From Dipylidium caninum (lineage: Eukaryota; Platyhelminthes; Cestoda; Cyclophyllidea; Dipylidiidae), in contig QEYB01000766.1 of assembly GCA_017562135.1 (NCBI GenBank), positions 310,001-374,000 of the forward strand: 64,000 nucleotides of DNA, written 5' to 3'. The position numbers were made by a program, and so were the translations under genes. Each line of letters begins with the position of its first letter. Positions within the stretch are counted from its first letter, which is position 1. The notes beneath the pieces are model-generated. The model made no database searches, was not told where the DNA came from, and was given only the letters and a program-made list of their open reading frames with translations. Below, piece by piece: positions 13,901 to 26,200 of this stretch.

Positions 13901-14624
13901 AACCAAACAGCCACACAATCGTCAACAGCTTGCAGGATCAGATGGGTTTGGCGTCCACATGAGAGTCGAGGTGAAAACTACCGTCCGTTTGACTGGACAG
14001 TCGCTTGGCACCTCGTGGTAATTGCGCACTGCCACGCATCGAACAGCCTCGACTTCTTCCGCCTCCTCCTCGTACTTTGGCTTGGCACGGTGTGGTGCCT
14101 CTCCCCGCACCATCATTTGGCCTGAAACGGCGGAATGCAACAGTCAGCGCGGTGGAGAAAGCGGAGAATGGGGACTGCATCCTCGCTTGCCGACTCCTCG
14201 TCCTCTTCTCCCGTGTCCAATGCCATCAAAGCCTTCCATCAGCACTAATCAGCGGACTTGGTCGGCCGCGAGTCGCTTGCACTCGTTGGCATTCATACCA
14301 TAAATAAAATTTCAAAATTTCCACGATTTCTTCCCTCACTGCCCGCCCGCCCGACCGCCCCCACGCATATCAGTGGACTATTTGCGTAGTAACAAGAAAA
14401 ATGACTTCACAATGGAAAGATGATTTATTTCCCATTTTTCAGGACCCATTATGGAGTTCGGGGCAGAGGAAAACCACTTAACGTCAGCCTTCCCTCCCGA
14501 CAACAGCATGCACAGCCACTCCGAGGACAGGCGACATTTTTACCCAAACTCACAAAACTGCCGGTGCGTCTGCCCCAAGACAGAACAAAGGCCCAACTGG
14601 AGCAGCCGTAGTAGGACACTTCTT
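10925..14624. other. Gene-poor stretch with unassigned coding-like pieces
   Basis: No gene could be assembled. On the minus strand an ATG near 14312 opens a frame starting MNANECKRLAADQ. Acidic runs (GEEDEESASED around 14190-14230, and YEEEAEEVEAVRC around 14020-14140) also look coding, but they lie in different frames and no intron of credible size joins them. A 155-codon open frame on the minus strand (12802-12335) has no recognised domain. Confidence 0.35.
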
Positions 14625-16880
14625 TCATCCATCCCAGAGTATTTGGGGGAGGTTGGTGTGCTCTCCTCCCAGTGAGGCGAATATTTCACCATGGATGCAT
14701 TGGTTGCCTTCGTGGGCCTCCCGTCTTGAAAGGGATATTAAAGCGTCCTTTCATTCGGAGTAAGGCAAAGGAGCCGAAAACAAATGTCCTCGTTTTACGT
14801 GTTCTTGAGGCGGCGTTTGGTTAACTTGAGAGCTGGGGATGGTGACGAGGACTTTAGGGGACGGAAGTGGACGAATGCCTTGCAAACAGATGCGCCGCCG
14901 CGTGGGCGGTCCGGACCAGTTGGCATTGTCCAGCTACAGGACGGATAATCGGGCGCTTGAAGCAGCGGAATAAGTAGCTACTCCACAAGTCAGACTCAGG
15001 GAAGCGGAGTGAGACGTGGAAGGCCACCAATTGGAGAGCCACGTGTGCCACGATAATTCTTTTGTGGTCTCCGTAATAAAATGTCTGCGATGACCAGTTT
15101 TATCGCATCCCATCATGCGTCGTGATTCAAAGCCTACCGCCACGAGTGACGGCGCCACAGTCGCCTCCTTCGCCATCGGTCCGCCTTCAAGGTCAGAGGT
15201 TGGGGCCACTCAGGGGCCGCCCCTGCATTCCATGACGGATGTTCCGCTTTCACGGCGTTTTAGGCTTTGCTCCGCAGGCATCGAACCTCAGATTTGGCAG
15301 CCATGGTGACCAGGTTCAAAAGTGCGGCCCATCGACTTAGCGTCCATCATCATCCTCTGCGAGGGCCTTAATGAAATGCGGCCGAGTGAATGGGAGCGGC
15401 GATTGATGCGGAGGCGAAATATGAACCCGTCTGAATGAGTGGAGCCTCACGACACTTTCGCATTCAATGACCAACTCGGCGATGCAGAGGAGAAGGGAAC
15501 AAACAATGCATTAAACAAGAGACAAACTGTTTTTACTCCGACACAGGAAGAATGATTTGCCAAGAACGTCAAACTTTTAAAAGCACGCAAGTTTGTCCAC
15601 CCCGATGCGCACACTTTTGGTTCACTTTCAAGCAGGGAAGACTGGACGATCGTCGGAGGCGATTAACAAACAACTCTGCGAGGCCACCTGATTGAAAGAA
15701 TATCATTTCACCTAGGGAACAGTCTATACGTTGACAAATAAGGGGACTAAATGAGCTTTTGAAGTGATGATGGGCGATAAAACAAAAAGGAGAAGGTGAG
15801 AAGACATGACTCGCGACGTTTTTGATATTTTGACGATTTCACGAAAGACCTACACAGAGGAATTATTCAAGGAGGGTGTTTTGGGGTTCCTTTTTGACCA
15901 AAGGCCTTTTAGGCAACTCGTCTCGCGCATCGGGAGGAGCACAGGCAGCATGAAAATTTAATGAGGCACCCCGATGTGACGGGCGACTCACATTCTTCAC
16001 TGCTATTTTGACAAAAGAGCATTGCCTTTGCCACTTATTACCGGCCTCCTCGCTCGACGACGACTGCCTCGGCCCGTTGAGGTGGGCAGCTCCGCCCAAC
16101 GTGGTGCTGAGCAAAATGGGGGTGTTCGCACCCGCAGTTCCACATTCCACCGTCTCCGCCTCCTCGTCCACCTTCGTCCATCTGCGTAGGGCATTCAAAG
16201 GGATGAGGAAAAGGGCCAAGTCTGGTCCCCGCGGCGAAAGGTGAAAACGGCACAGGAGGGAAGAAGTTGTACAAATGTGCACATCATCTATCGCGAAATA
16301 AATTGAGCTAAGAATGAAGGCGACTACTTCGCCACGTACGGGATTTCCATTGCTTTTGATAATTCGGCGAGTAACAAATTGAAAACAAGCGTGTGTTGCC
16401 CCTCGGTCGGTGAATTAGCCGACCACTGTAGACAAGCCGGTTGAAGGATGCCGTGAAGCGGAGGATTAGAACGTCAAACGTTGGATTTCACAACATCTCT
16501 GCCAGTCCTTTGGTAGAGTGACTGGGGCAAAGTGCATTTCGTTCTGCGCGGTTACGGTGGAAGATGTGGTCCGCCACTCGGTGTTGCGTCTCCTGCCTCG
16601 ACGATTTCGAGCAGACAAGTGGAACACCTCGGATGACGATCATCATCCAAAAGTGCAAATTCTGCCGTTTCACCGCAGTATGACATGGACAAAATAGAAG
16701 ACTTCCCGGCTTCACCACTGCAGAACGGAGTGGTGAAGGCCGACGCTTATGACGACCGACAACACATTTGAAGTCCAAAAGTTTATAATTTTAAATTGAC
16801 CACCGCATGATGTGTTCCACTGACCTGAAGCTTGCGCCTAATGCGATGAGAAGAGGGTTAGTTCTCCTGATTTTCTCCAT
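14625..16880 (-). CDS. Unrecognised six-exon gene, 225 codons
   Basis: Exons on the minus strand: 16880-16825, 16717-16556, 16181-16042, 15222-15138, 14933-14799, 14724-14625. Total 678 nt, divisible by three, with phases 2,2,1,2,2 all matching. The ATG (16880) follows an in-frame TAA. The N-terminus is MEKIRRTNPLLIALGASFS, a short basic then hydrophobic stretch that might be a weak signal or anchor. Exon 2 holds several cysteines (SYCGE, RCSTCLLEI); exon 3 is acidic then Ser-rich (QSSSSEEAG); exon 4 is short and Trp/Arg-rich; exon 5 ends in a basic run (LTKRRLKNT); the last exon ends PQILWDG then TGA. I recognise no family. Exon 4 is the least certain: it is chosen because it is the only open frame between an acceptor and a donor there and its phase fits. 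The last exon uses an AAG acceptor. It could be a lineage-specific protein or a partly wrong model. Confidence 0.5.
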
Positions 16881-17031
16881 GAAGCAAATTGCCTTGGGAG
16901 GGCGGGATTAGTGGTCACCCACGGCAGCCAGGCAGTCTCGACCGGCTGGTCAAACGAGGCCCCGAAAGCTTAGTGCATCACCTTGTGGACCGGAGGCTGG
17001 TCGTTCTTGGAAACCAAATTTAAACAAAATA

Positions 17032-17041
17032 GGGGGGGGGG
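17032..17041 (+). repeat. G10 homopolymer
   Basis: A run of ten guanines just left of the mariner-like copy. Confidence 0.8.
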
Positions 17042-17104
17042 CTCAATTTGGCTGATATCAGGTCTACCGAATCATTCTGTACTCCGCTATGACGACAATT
17101 TTCT

Positions 17105-18068
17105 ACACTTATTACACGCTGATTTGCCGTATTTTCGGCTCTCTACTTTTATTGCTCAATTCTCACATTTGCTGACATGGCGAATTGACTAAAACAAAGT
17201 TGATTCACAAGTCAGTCTTAGGTGTGAGCCACTGATGAGGCTCACTTACGCCTCAGCAGGGAAGAAATGCTACAGAAGCTTGGAGAAACTAGTCAAAAGC
17301 CATCAATGAAGGCGCATTTTCTCGAAGGACGTGCAGGAGATGGTTAGAAAATTTGAAACAGTCGACTTCCGCCTCTCCAATAAGCCACGTTCCGGACGAC
17401 CAGCTTTGATCGACGCCGAGGTTGTTGAAGCCACGATGGGGCGAGATCCTTTTCCGACAGCATGGGAGATCGCAAAAGGCTCAATTCAGCTCAACAAATG
17501 GTTTCGGACCATGTGCGGACTGCAGAAGTGGAGTGGAAACATTCACGATGGCTGCCACGGAAATGAACTCGGAATGATTTGGATGAGCGAGTCGACATGT
17601 TCAGATCTCCGCTTACGCGGAACAAATGTGGGTCCTTCTTCAACTGCACCCAACTTGAAATGGGAGTGGATTACTTGCGAAGAACTCGTAATGAAAGTGA
17701 CATATTGTGAACCCGGGAGAACCTGGTGCTCCCACCTCTGAAACAAATTTTTCCTCCGCAGAGGAGAAGGGTGTGGTGCATGAGGCGGGACATTCGAGGG
17801 TCGATGCATCGCGAGCTCGTAAGACCGGACGAAAAGTTGAACTGGGAGAAGCAGTGTCAGCAAGTGGAGACTTAAAGACAGCAGTCGGAGGAAAGAGGCA
17901 GGCGATGTTGAAGAGGAAGGATGTCATACTGCGTCTGCGCTACTATGGGGACTCGTGAAAGACTTGTTGAAGGAGGCTGGAAAACTCTCTCGCATCTGCC
18001 ATATTCCACGGACTCAACACATACCCTCTGACTGCCGAGCGTTTTTGTCATTACAAAGTTTTTTGAAG
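17105..18068 (+). mobile_element. Degenerate mariner-family element, copy A
   Basis: Translated pieces match a mariner-type transposase. The N-terminal helix-turn-helix region reads FRLSNKPRSGRPALIDAE (about 17360-17420). The C-terminal end reads PSDCRAFLSLQSFLKG (about 18020-18066), the usual PSDYHLF block with its Tyr and His replaced. Between them the frame is broken by stops and shifts, so no working transposase is encoded. Homology with copy B (minus strand, 40.3-41.3 kb) runs from about 17105 to 18068 and sets the limits. I did not find clear terminal inverted repeats or a TA duplication, so these are probably truncated or decayed copies. Confidence 0.8.
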
Positions 18069-18440
18069 GGTGAGGAAAATTCGAAAATGAAGACGATATG
18101 AAACAGACAGAGGTGTAACTTTTCCCATCGAAAAATGAAAATGTTCAATGGAGAAAGACGAGTTGCCCTCACACTGGCATGAAGTCATTAACAATGATGA
18201 AAATTATATTAGCTAATAGGGTTTATTGGCGATCAGAAAGAACTCGTGTTTTCTTTTATTCCATTGATGAACAGAACTTTCCGGGAGACTTGCAGTTTGC
18301 CTTTGGTCACCCGAAAGACAGGATGACTGATTTCTGCATTTCATGGACAGCCTCCCGTCGTCTAAAACCACATGGCCGTCGATCTAGCGCTTTGGGGAAT
18401 ATGTGACTCCGACGACTGGGGGATTTTTTAACTCTGTCAG

Positions 18441-19583
18441 GCTGTGTTTGATTTCGTCGAGGGCGACTTGCGGGCACAAGGGCTCCACCGCCTCATTTTG
18501 GCCACGCACACACTAGACGACATGCTGAAGGAGGGACGGGGGAGAAGCCGGGCGCTGGAACTGACTTGACTCCACCAATCCTCCCAAGCCTTCGACATCT
18601 GCGCCTATTTCCTCGGCGGGACGCCGATCCGGGAGAAGCCAAAGTTGTCAAATCCCACTGTCAGAAGCAAATCAAGTGCACAGATGAGGCGCTACTCTGA
18701 GTGTTGGGGACTCGACGGACACATGACGTTTATTTTTTCACCATCTTGTCACCATGGCGTCAGAGAGTGAATCCACTCTCACACCGCGCGTCCACTGTGG
18801 CCAAATTACTAGGAGGCAGGTTCCATTGTGTACACTATTCTCCCTGTGGAGTGCAATTTTCTGCGGCAAGCGACTGTTCCGAGTCGAGGGCCTCTCAGCC
18901 GAGGAGAGTCGCACCGCATCATCAATTATGCAGTTTCCTCAAACGGCCGAGATGCCCGCGTGAATTATTGACAGCGTCGCAAAAACCCTCGCAAATGTCC
19001 GAAAATACGCCCGCTTTAACGCAGTGCGGGGAATTAAACTGCTCGAACGGGCTCGTAGACGCGAGTGGCCGACAGGCCAGGAGTTGGGCGAGTGAGCCTC
19101 GGCTCTGGGCCTGTGCTCTCTCCTCGCCCTCTCTGCCACCACTACTTCAGTCTGGAAGGTGAATTTTCGCGTTTTGAGGTGACGAATTAAGTCAACTTTG
19201 ATCTTTCAAGGCTGAGACAGGGCGAGTTGGTCTGTTCCACATCGCCGCATTGAATAAGGGCATTGTACGAGTCCGAGGCTCCCGGGAATCGAGTCAACCT
19301 TCAGGTGTCGAGGTTTTGACATTTCCGTTTTTTATTCTACTCTTCCCACATGTTCACTGGGGAGTTGTGGTAGAATGAAGCGCAGCCTTTATTTTTTATT
19401 CAGTTTACCAGATTTTGTTTCTTTCATTCACAACATTAAGGGGTTTGGAGGCCTCCTGAAGGTTTCGCGATGGTGTTGGCGGAGAGTAGGTGGCCTCTCG
19501 CCTCCACAGCGACCACAGAAGGGGTCGATGACCGTCACTTTCGACTCACTGACAATGAAAGTGGCGAACTCCACCGTCCCTGA
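18441..19583 (+). pseudogene. Coding-like exons of an unidentified protein, possibly inactivated
   Basis: Segment one, from a CAG acceptor at 18441, reads AVFDFVEGDLRAQGLHRLIL onward and stays strongly coding-like in one frame to about 18720, except for an in-frame TGA after ALELT at 18570. Segment two, 18975-19091, lies between a CAG acceptor and a GTGAGC donor and includes KYARFNAVRGIKLLERARRR. A segment at 19221-19304 ends at a GTGTCG donor, and 19510-19583 gives a polar C-terminus (RLTDNESGELHRP) and TGA. Linking segment two to the third in phase needs an 8-nt microexon at 19151-19158 (CAG acceptor, GTGAAT donor). Segment one faintly resembles a vinculin/alpha-catulin helical region, but this is too weak to name. 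It may be a real gene with a mis-drawn exon, or a decayed one. Confidence 0.35.
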
Positions 19584-20255
19584 TGTCACCGCGATTACTC
19601 AAATTGGCCGCTTAAATTGGATTTACCACAGGCTTCTTGCTCTCCTCGAGCCCCCACTCACCGTGTCACACACTCCCAGCACTTCCCATTCTTATCCCAA
19701 CCACGTGGACCGAGAAGTCGTCCTCGCCTGTGAGGAATTGGTGGCAGGGTCTGACTCTGCGAAGGGGATAGGGCGAAGGAGTGGCGCCTTCGTAGTCAAC
19801 GAGCTAATTGTCACAAACAACTTTTAAGACTCACTTCACATTTAGGCTTCCTAAGAGCTGTGAAATACATAAAATAGCATCTGCTTGGAGTATATGCGGC
19901 TACATTTAGTGTTTTCTGTCCTCTCTCGCGACGTTGTCTCCAAAATCACTGCTTTCTGCCCTGCTTTCTGCCCTGCGCCACCTTCGAATGCCTCTGCCTG
20001 CTTGGCAAAGAGCGGGGCGTTGGGCCGACGCACCGAGGAGTATCGAAGCGGTCGAATGTGATTGGCAGCTCCTCCACTTGTTCCACACGCTCACATATTT
20101 GGGCCAACCTGTGAATTCGGATTAGATTCCTCTCACGGGCCACTCTCAAGGAAGATTTATTGACTGCGGCTCGGTACAAGGGCTTTTTTACTGCGAAATG
20201 TTACCCAGTGTTTATGCTCGACTGGCATGCAACTGAAAGTACAGGAAAAACGATA

Positions 20256-20258
<3 letters not shown>

Positions 20259-20297
<39 letters not shown>
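20259..20297 (+). repeat. (TC)n microsatellite
   Basis: About 39 bases of uninterrupted TC dinucleotides. Confidence 0.95.
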
Positions 20298-20300
<3 letters not shown>

Positions 20301-20827
20301 GTCCTAGGCCTCCCTACGACTTCCTGGTTCCCTCTGTTTCCACTTTTCTCCTTTTACCTTCACTTCTCAACTATTCAATCATAGTCGAATTGTATACACA
20401 AGAGAGTAAATTTGGGCGGCGGTTCCGGTGCGCTTTCAGTGAGGGGATTTCAGGCTTCTTCACTTCACCCGGACCGGTTGCCGGCCGTGAGGCAGGTCAA
20501 GTGGGAGAAGACTTGGGCAGAATTGACGCGATGACGGCTGACCGGACGTCGCTGCTGCATCCCTCCATGCGACGCGTCCGTCGAGTGGTCACGGCTGAAC
20601 TAGAAATCCCCGTCTCCCCATTGTAATTAACATTCTTCACCTGCACGACATACTTCACGCATTTTGACCTGTACTAAATCCGGGCATCACTGAGTTAGGC
20701 GGACAGCCCTATCGGTGACTGAGTGCGAGAGGTGGTGACGGTGTCCCCTGACGGGTGCTACACCATGGGGATGCAGGCGGACAATGGCAGGGGATTGAAA
20801 GGTAATTTACTGAGACGGACACCTTCA

Positions 20828-20848
20828 CGTGAAGCGTGAAGCGTGAAG
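20828..20848 (+). repeat. Three tandem copies of CGTGAAG
   Basis: The 7-mer CGTGAAG is repeated three times in tandem; no function seen. Confidence 0.8.
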
Positions 20849-22507
20849 CTCCTAACCTTTGCCGGCTCCTGTCGTCACCAGCCACAGCCTTTTGAGGCCA
20901 GGCACCGGTGGACTAGATGTCGTGCGGGAGGACGAGACTTTGAGTGGGCTACTTCATCAGCGCAAAGCAGTTTCCACGCCTCGCCACTCGGCTGATGGAT
21001 GGAGGACCCTTTGACCCTGTTCGCGAGCCGCGGGAAGAGTAAACGGTTGTGATATGCAGCTCTTTCCATCCCGCCTCCACTTCCACTGTCCTGTTGCCCA
21101 TCGCTTTTTAGTTGGCCATAATTTCATCATTTTCCCATTAGTGTTTATGAGTCTTCAATTTGTGCTGTTTGGTGACAGTATAAAGCTCCGGTGACCATGC
21201 AGACCTTTCTTCATAATTTTGCTTAATTTCATCAACTAGGTTCCGTGCTTTCTCCCGAAATGAGATGAAAAGATTTTGTTTCGAACACATGCTGACGTTG
21301 CCACGGTTCACCTTTGGCAAGGCGGGATCAGCATGACAAATTTCGTGAGGCCACGCAGGTGCCAGCTCCGCAGGGAAACCCGCACAATCCAATTTCCCCT
21401 CAAAGTTAGCCGCCGTTCTCTCCGCCCCCTTCCCCTCTGCGTAAATGCATTTGACCTCTAGAAAAGTGGTCCTGTTGAAATCACGATTCCACAGTTTTTG
21501 TGACACACGTCAAAGTGGTTAGTTTTGTGCCTGATCAAGAATGGTGGCTATGTGGGACATCGAATGCCAAGTCTCCCCACGCCCACGCAGCACGTCAACA
21601 GGAACAGCAGCAAGGGCCTGAAATTTGAGACAAATTTTACGCCCTCGTAAATAATTCACCTGGCCTGTCGCAAAGGCCAAAACGCACAGATCCTGCACCG
21701 AATCGCCCCTGTGCGTCGACCGAGGCGCGGTCATCAGCCGCCAGTCACGGACGGGGATGCGCTGGACAAGGCGAGACGCGGTCATCCGTAATGGGCGGTT
21801 TATTTGTCTAGAGAAATAAGAATCTGTACAGGCGAGAAGATCCTGTTTGGGGAAGACGGCGCAGGTATGTATATCTTTTGCCTCCTCTCTCGCATCCCCC
21901 TTCATCGGTGTTACACCGTTGCGTTCTCAGTGTTTGCCGATGGCGAGGTAGAAGGCTGAAATGGGGATGCGGGAACGGATGAGGAGACAGAATGCCCCAT
22001 TCTATTCATTGGAATCCATTGAAAAAAGCATGTTTGTACAGTCAAAACAAGTAATTTTTTAATAATATTCACTAAACGGCGGGTTAAATCCCCGTAATTA
22101 AACACAAGAAGATTGGAGATGTTTCACAGAGTTTGTGTCCAATTTTTTCCCCATAACCAAAATTCCTAATGCAGAGATCACAGCTGCGGCCGGGCGAGAG
22201 AATTGCTACATCGACTCAGATGCATCAGTGAATTTTCCCTTACTTGGAACTTGCCCAGCTTAGTTGCATTCCCCCGACCAAAACGTTTACCAGTGTGGAT
22301 TCAAGCCTTCCACACGCGCGGCCGTTCACGCCCAGTTCACTACCTCTTCCGCGGCCGGGGTGGAAGAAGTTTTGAGGATGTCCACACTACACTGGCTTTT
22401 CCGTCTTCTCGGTTGGTGCCTCCGCCTTGTGGGTATGGCTCGGAAACCGCGCCTACCGCCTTCCAGCCCCGCCGTCCCCCCAGCGCTCCCACCTCTCTCC
22501 CTCGTCT

Positions 22508-22540
22508 CCCCCTCTTTCTCTCTCTCTCTCTCCCTCTCCT
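22508..22540 (+). repeat. Pyrimidine CT-rich tract
   Basis: A CT-rich simple tract on the plus strand. Read from the CUB gene strand it is purine-rich, so it is not a splice acceptor tract for that gene. Confidence 0.7.
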
Positions 22541-23205
22541 CGCATTAATAATAAATCATTGTTCATGCTGCTGCGGCTTATTACGATGTTAGGAAATTCT
22601 CAGGACGCAGGTGGTATGTCCCATTGGGCACTAAAATTTGTTTTTGAGACCGCCTTTGGTCCCTCGCAGCTGTTACAATCTTCCACGACATCGCGCCCGA
22701 GGTGTCCTGCGTCCGCGCGTTTGGACTTCAACCTCTCAAGCGGTGCTAATGTTGCAAAAGACCAGAGGGGTAGCCACCGACAGTTCCCACTACCGCCTGA
22801 GCCACGATGTCCCTTCTCTTCACTGCTCATTTCTCCGCCCATTTGGCGAGTGTCATTCCAACTTCGAAGGTGGAGCCTCGTTTTCATCTCTCCTGGAACT
22901 CGTCGTAAAGGCAGTTAGTCTGTTCAGTTGTAGATGCGGAAAGGGCAGTGTCGATCCCCTCTAAACCGGACACCTCAGTGCCGACGACTTGTGCACGCAG
23001 TCCACGTCAAGCGAGGGGCAGACTTCCCGAGCCCCAAGGTGGCAACTTTGGTTGGCGACATCATTTTCGGCTTATCTGGTTTACCGGCAAACAACTACGT
23101 CCTTTCATCTTATATTGGGGGGAATTTTCACAGCCTTGGTGTGTCTTTTTTCTGCTTTTCCACATTCCGTCGCATTTTGCGGACTAGCAGACATTCTCAA
23201 CTCAC

Positions 23206-26200
23206 CAATGATTAGGTACAAATTCCCTGCTGCAGGCGGAGACCCCGAGGTAGGGTTTGCTGTGGACGACTGCAGATGATAATTGAAGTAGACCACCCGT
23301 TCTTTCTCTGCCCCTGCGGATGTATTTGAGACGACTTTTGGGCTATTGGACGCTTCCCATGTGGGCAGAGCACTGAAGCGATACTCCATCCTGAAACCGA
23401 ACTCAAATTTCCCCACAAAGTCGTCCGAAGTGAAGAGCATGGTGAAGTAGTTGTCCGAGGAGGCAATCGCGAGACTGCGTTGTCTGTCGCCCACTGAACG
23501 GAAGACGGATTGTCGGCTGCCACAGACGCTCAGCTGAACGGGCATGTAGACTGAAGGACCATCGTAGAAGTCGAGTCGATCTCCGATCTGGCCAGTGCTT
23601 TCTGAACATCTGCAGGCAAACAAGCCACGGCTGACATTCTCTCTTAACGTTGAATTGACTGTCGGTAATAATTCGGCAGCATGAAACTAGGCAAGAGTGC
23701 GTTTCGCCGCATAACCAACTCATAACCAACTCAGACCTCCTCACAAATCGCTCTGTTCCCCTTCTATCCAAACTCGCGTTGGTGTAAAGAAGAAGGGAGT
23801 AGAGGAAGTGACTTAATTAGCTCAAACCTCCTTGCACTTTCCTCAAAGTGGGGCGAGTAATTAATATTTAAGTAATTCATGACGTGGTAACTGTGTGTAA
23901 AGGAAATAAGTTGGGTTTGGGGAGAATACTTTTCAGAGGTTTTAGGAGCTTTGACCGCACCACAAAGTACATCGTCCGAGCTGCGGAGTTGACCAGGAGT
24001 TGAATAAATGCAAACAAAGGGGAAGGGAATTTGGCATCCCCTTAAGACCTCGTCCTGGAGCTTCTTTATCCGACTCCCGGTCTGAAAGCAAATGTCTAGC
24101 TTGGCGACTCCCTTCTCAGTAGTTGCAGCGCTCTAAACAAAGGCGGACCGCAAACGAGAGTTTGTGAGTCCACAGTCTCGACTTACTCCAACTGACTAGA
24201 GTCGAGTGAAGTTAACTGAAACGCTGACTTCATTTAGTCTAAGTTGAAAAGTCGAGCCATTTCAGTGTAGTGGCGATTTTGTTGACCACTTGAAAAACAG
24301 CGGACCTTGGTACCTCGTGTGTCGCGGTTTAGGCTGAAGATGATGGGCGGCGCCCGATCAAGAAGGTCCAGCTCGGCGCATTTTTCTAACCTCACTTTCT
24401 TACTCTTCACCTCTTCATGTGCCTCGGGCACCTCGTTCTGTCCACAGACGCCAATGCGGTCCTTTGACGTGAAGATGTTTTCGCCAGGAGGAAAGTCTGA
24501 TGGTGGTCTTGAGGTAGAGAAGGAAAAGTGGCGCTCCCCATTTCTCAAACGCGTTATTATACCATGATGTTGGCGTAGAGGTGGACGCCGACTCCAACGG
24601 TTTTAGCCTCAATGTTTTAAGAATCACACGTGGTAGGTTTGTCCCTCTTCCTCCGTGGCAAGAGTCACCATCACCAGAATGACATTTATGCCAGTCACGT
24701 GCTCCCACAGCCCAAAAAGTGGCTTCTCAATTCAAATGCACACTCATAAATGTCCAGAAGCGGCCGTTATTTCTTCGTCGCGACGCCGTTCCACCCTTCC
24801 TCACGGCTCAACTTCTCCATCTATCTGAATAACCAGAGGCTGCAACAGAAAAGAACTATTTTGCGCGAACAATGGCCGTCACTCCGTTCACCGAGCGCAT
24901 TCGGCAGATGGTTTCATCGAGTCGCCAAGGCCTCGGTTCACCGGCAGGCAAGTGGGGAAGGGGAGAGCAAATGAGAGTGGACTCGCAATGGGAGTGGGAC
25001 AAAGGCGAGACTGGCAACTCTAAACTACTTCCATTCAACACACCGGTCATAGTCGCCGAGTTCGAGGAAGATAAACTTCAAAAAGACCCTTTGTCCCGGC
25101 CTTCCCCTGAAGTAGTACGTCGCATTCACGCATTTGGGGTAGAGTTCGGGGAAGTGGGGCGAGGTGAGAACACCCTCTTCGGCCAGCTGAGAGTCAATGA
25201 TGGTTTCAATTACTTCCGGGGCATTACAGCCCTGCTGTAGACTGGCAGAGTCACTGTTGAGAACGTTGATGTTGGCTGGGGCCTGTACGGATTCCTCATC
25301 TGTCAATCAAAGAAGAAGCGGAAGTGTGGTAGACGAAGGGGAGTCCAAAACTTGGTTAATACGGAGGAAAGAGCTTTTCACTTCATCAAACCTGGAAGGG
25401 AAACTGCTGCATCTGAAGCAGTATCAAGACAGTGGCAAAGCACTTTCCGTTTTGCCCCCGATCCCCAGAAAAATAGCCTCGATGAGTCGCCTGCAGGTTG
25501 CTTTTCTCCACTGAATCCGCCCACCAACTCCTCACCTGCCCTGTACCACCGCACAAGTAATCCCCTGCCTGGGATGATTGCCTGACAAGGCGTGGACACT
25601 GTTTGCGAGTTGTACAAATTGTCCAGTTGTCGAGACGGTAGTTTCCTTCAATTGCCGCGTCTGCCACCCCGCTCCCAACCGAGAGCCTAACAAAGTGCTG
25701 CCGTGTCGAGCGGTGTCATTGGAAGACTGGCCGAAAATTACCAATGCTACTAGACTCAGACATTTCTTGCTCGTGCAGTCTCAACATCAACAACAACAGC
25801 AACAGCCCCCTTCTTGGCTCAACTTGGGATATTCCGCCGTAGATAACACGTTCAAATTAGCGGTAGCTATGTGACCAGGTCTGTGGGCGACTTCCTCGCC
25901 TTCATTGTAAACTACTCGTTATGTTTAGCAGAGAAATACAAGGAGGAAGTGCGTCCGTAAGTATCTCCAAGCGTCTTGTTGTCCTTTCAACCCTATCATC
26001 CATTATCTCGATGCACTTGTAGTTAAATGTGTCATCTGCCCGACTCGCATCCCCCAAACTGTGGTGGGTGGGGTGACGGAGGGTGACATCTTGTTTGCAG
26101 CGAGAAATAAAACAGCAAATGTTGATGACACCTTTTGGGGAAGGGGATTGTTGCACAAATCTACGTGGCTGTGAACACTTCCACGTAGTCATTCGACGTC

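Larger units (their letters stand above)
19584..23205. other. Stretch with no assigned exon, probably holding the 3' end of the CUB gene
   Basis: The CUB gene on the minus strand must continue into this region because its last resolved exon ends at a donor. A hydrophobic minus-strand segment (PLLLFLLTCCVGV) begins at a good acceptor (TTTCAG) near 21615, but its phase does not join the last resolved exon directly. Otherwise there are simple repeats, pyrimidine-rich plus-strand tracts near 22490-22540, and short frames. Confidence 0.4.

Noticed and set aside
13922..14312. Small acidic gene on the minus strand (MNANECKRL, GEEDEESASED, YEEEAEEVEAV)
   Set aside because: The pieces lie in different frames, and the only introns that would join them are about 24 bp, below any confirmed here.
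14442..14673. Plus-strand exon (PIMEFGAEENHLTSAF onward) with good acceptor and donor
   Set aside because: It overlaps the last exon of the minus-strand orphan gene and has no partners in phase on the plus strand, so it is more likely an antisense shadow. Not fully excluded.
24234..24548. Minus-strand frame with GENIFTSKDRIGVCGQ as part of the third CUB domain
   Set aside because: The exon at 23609 joins 25044 in phase and supplies the expected CUB second half, so this frame lies in an intron.
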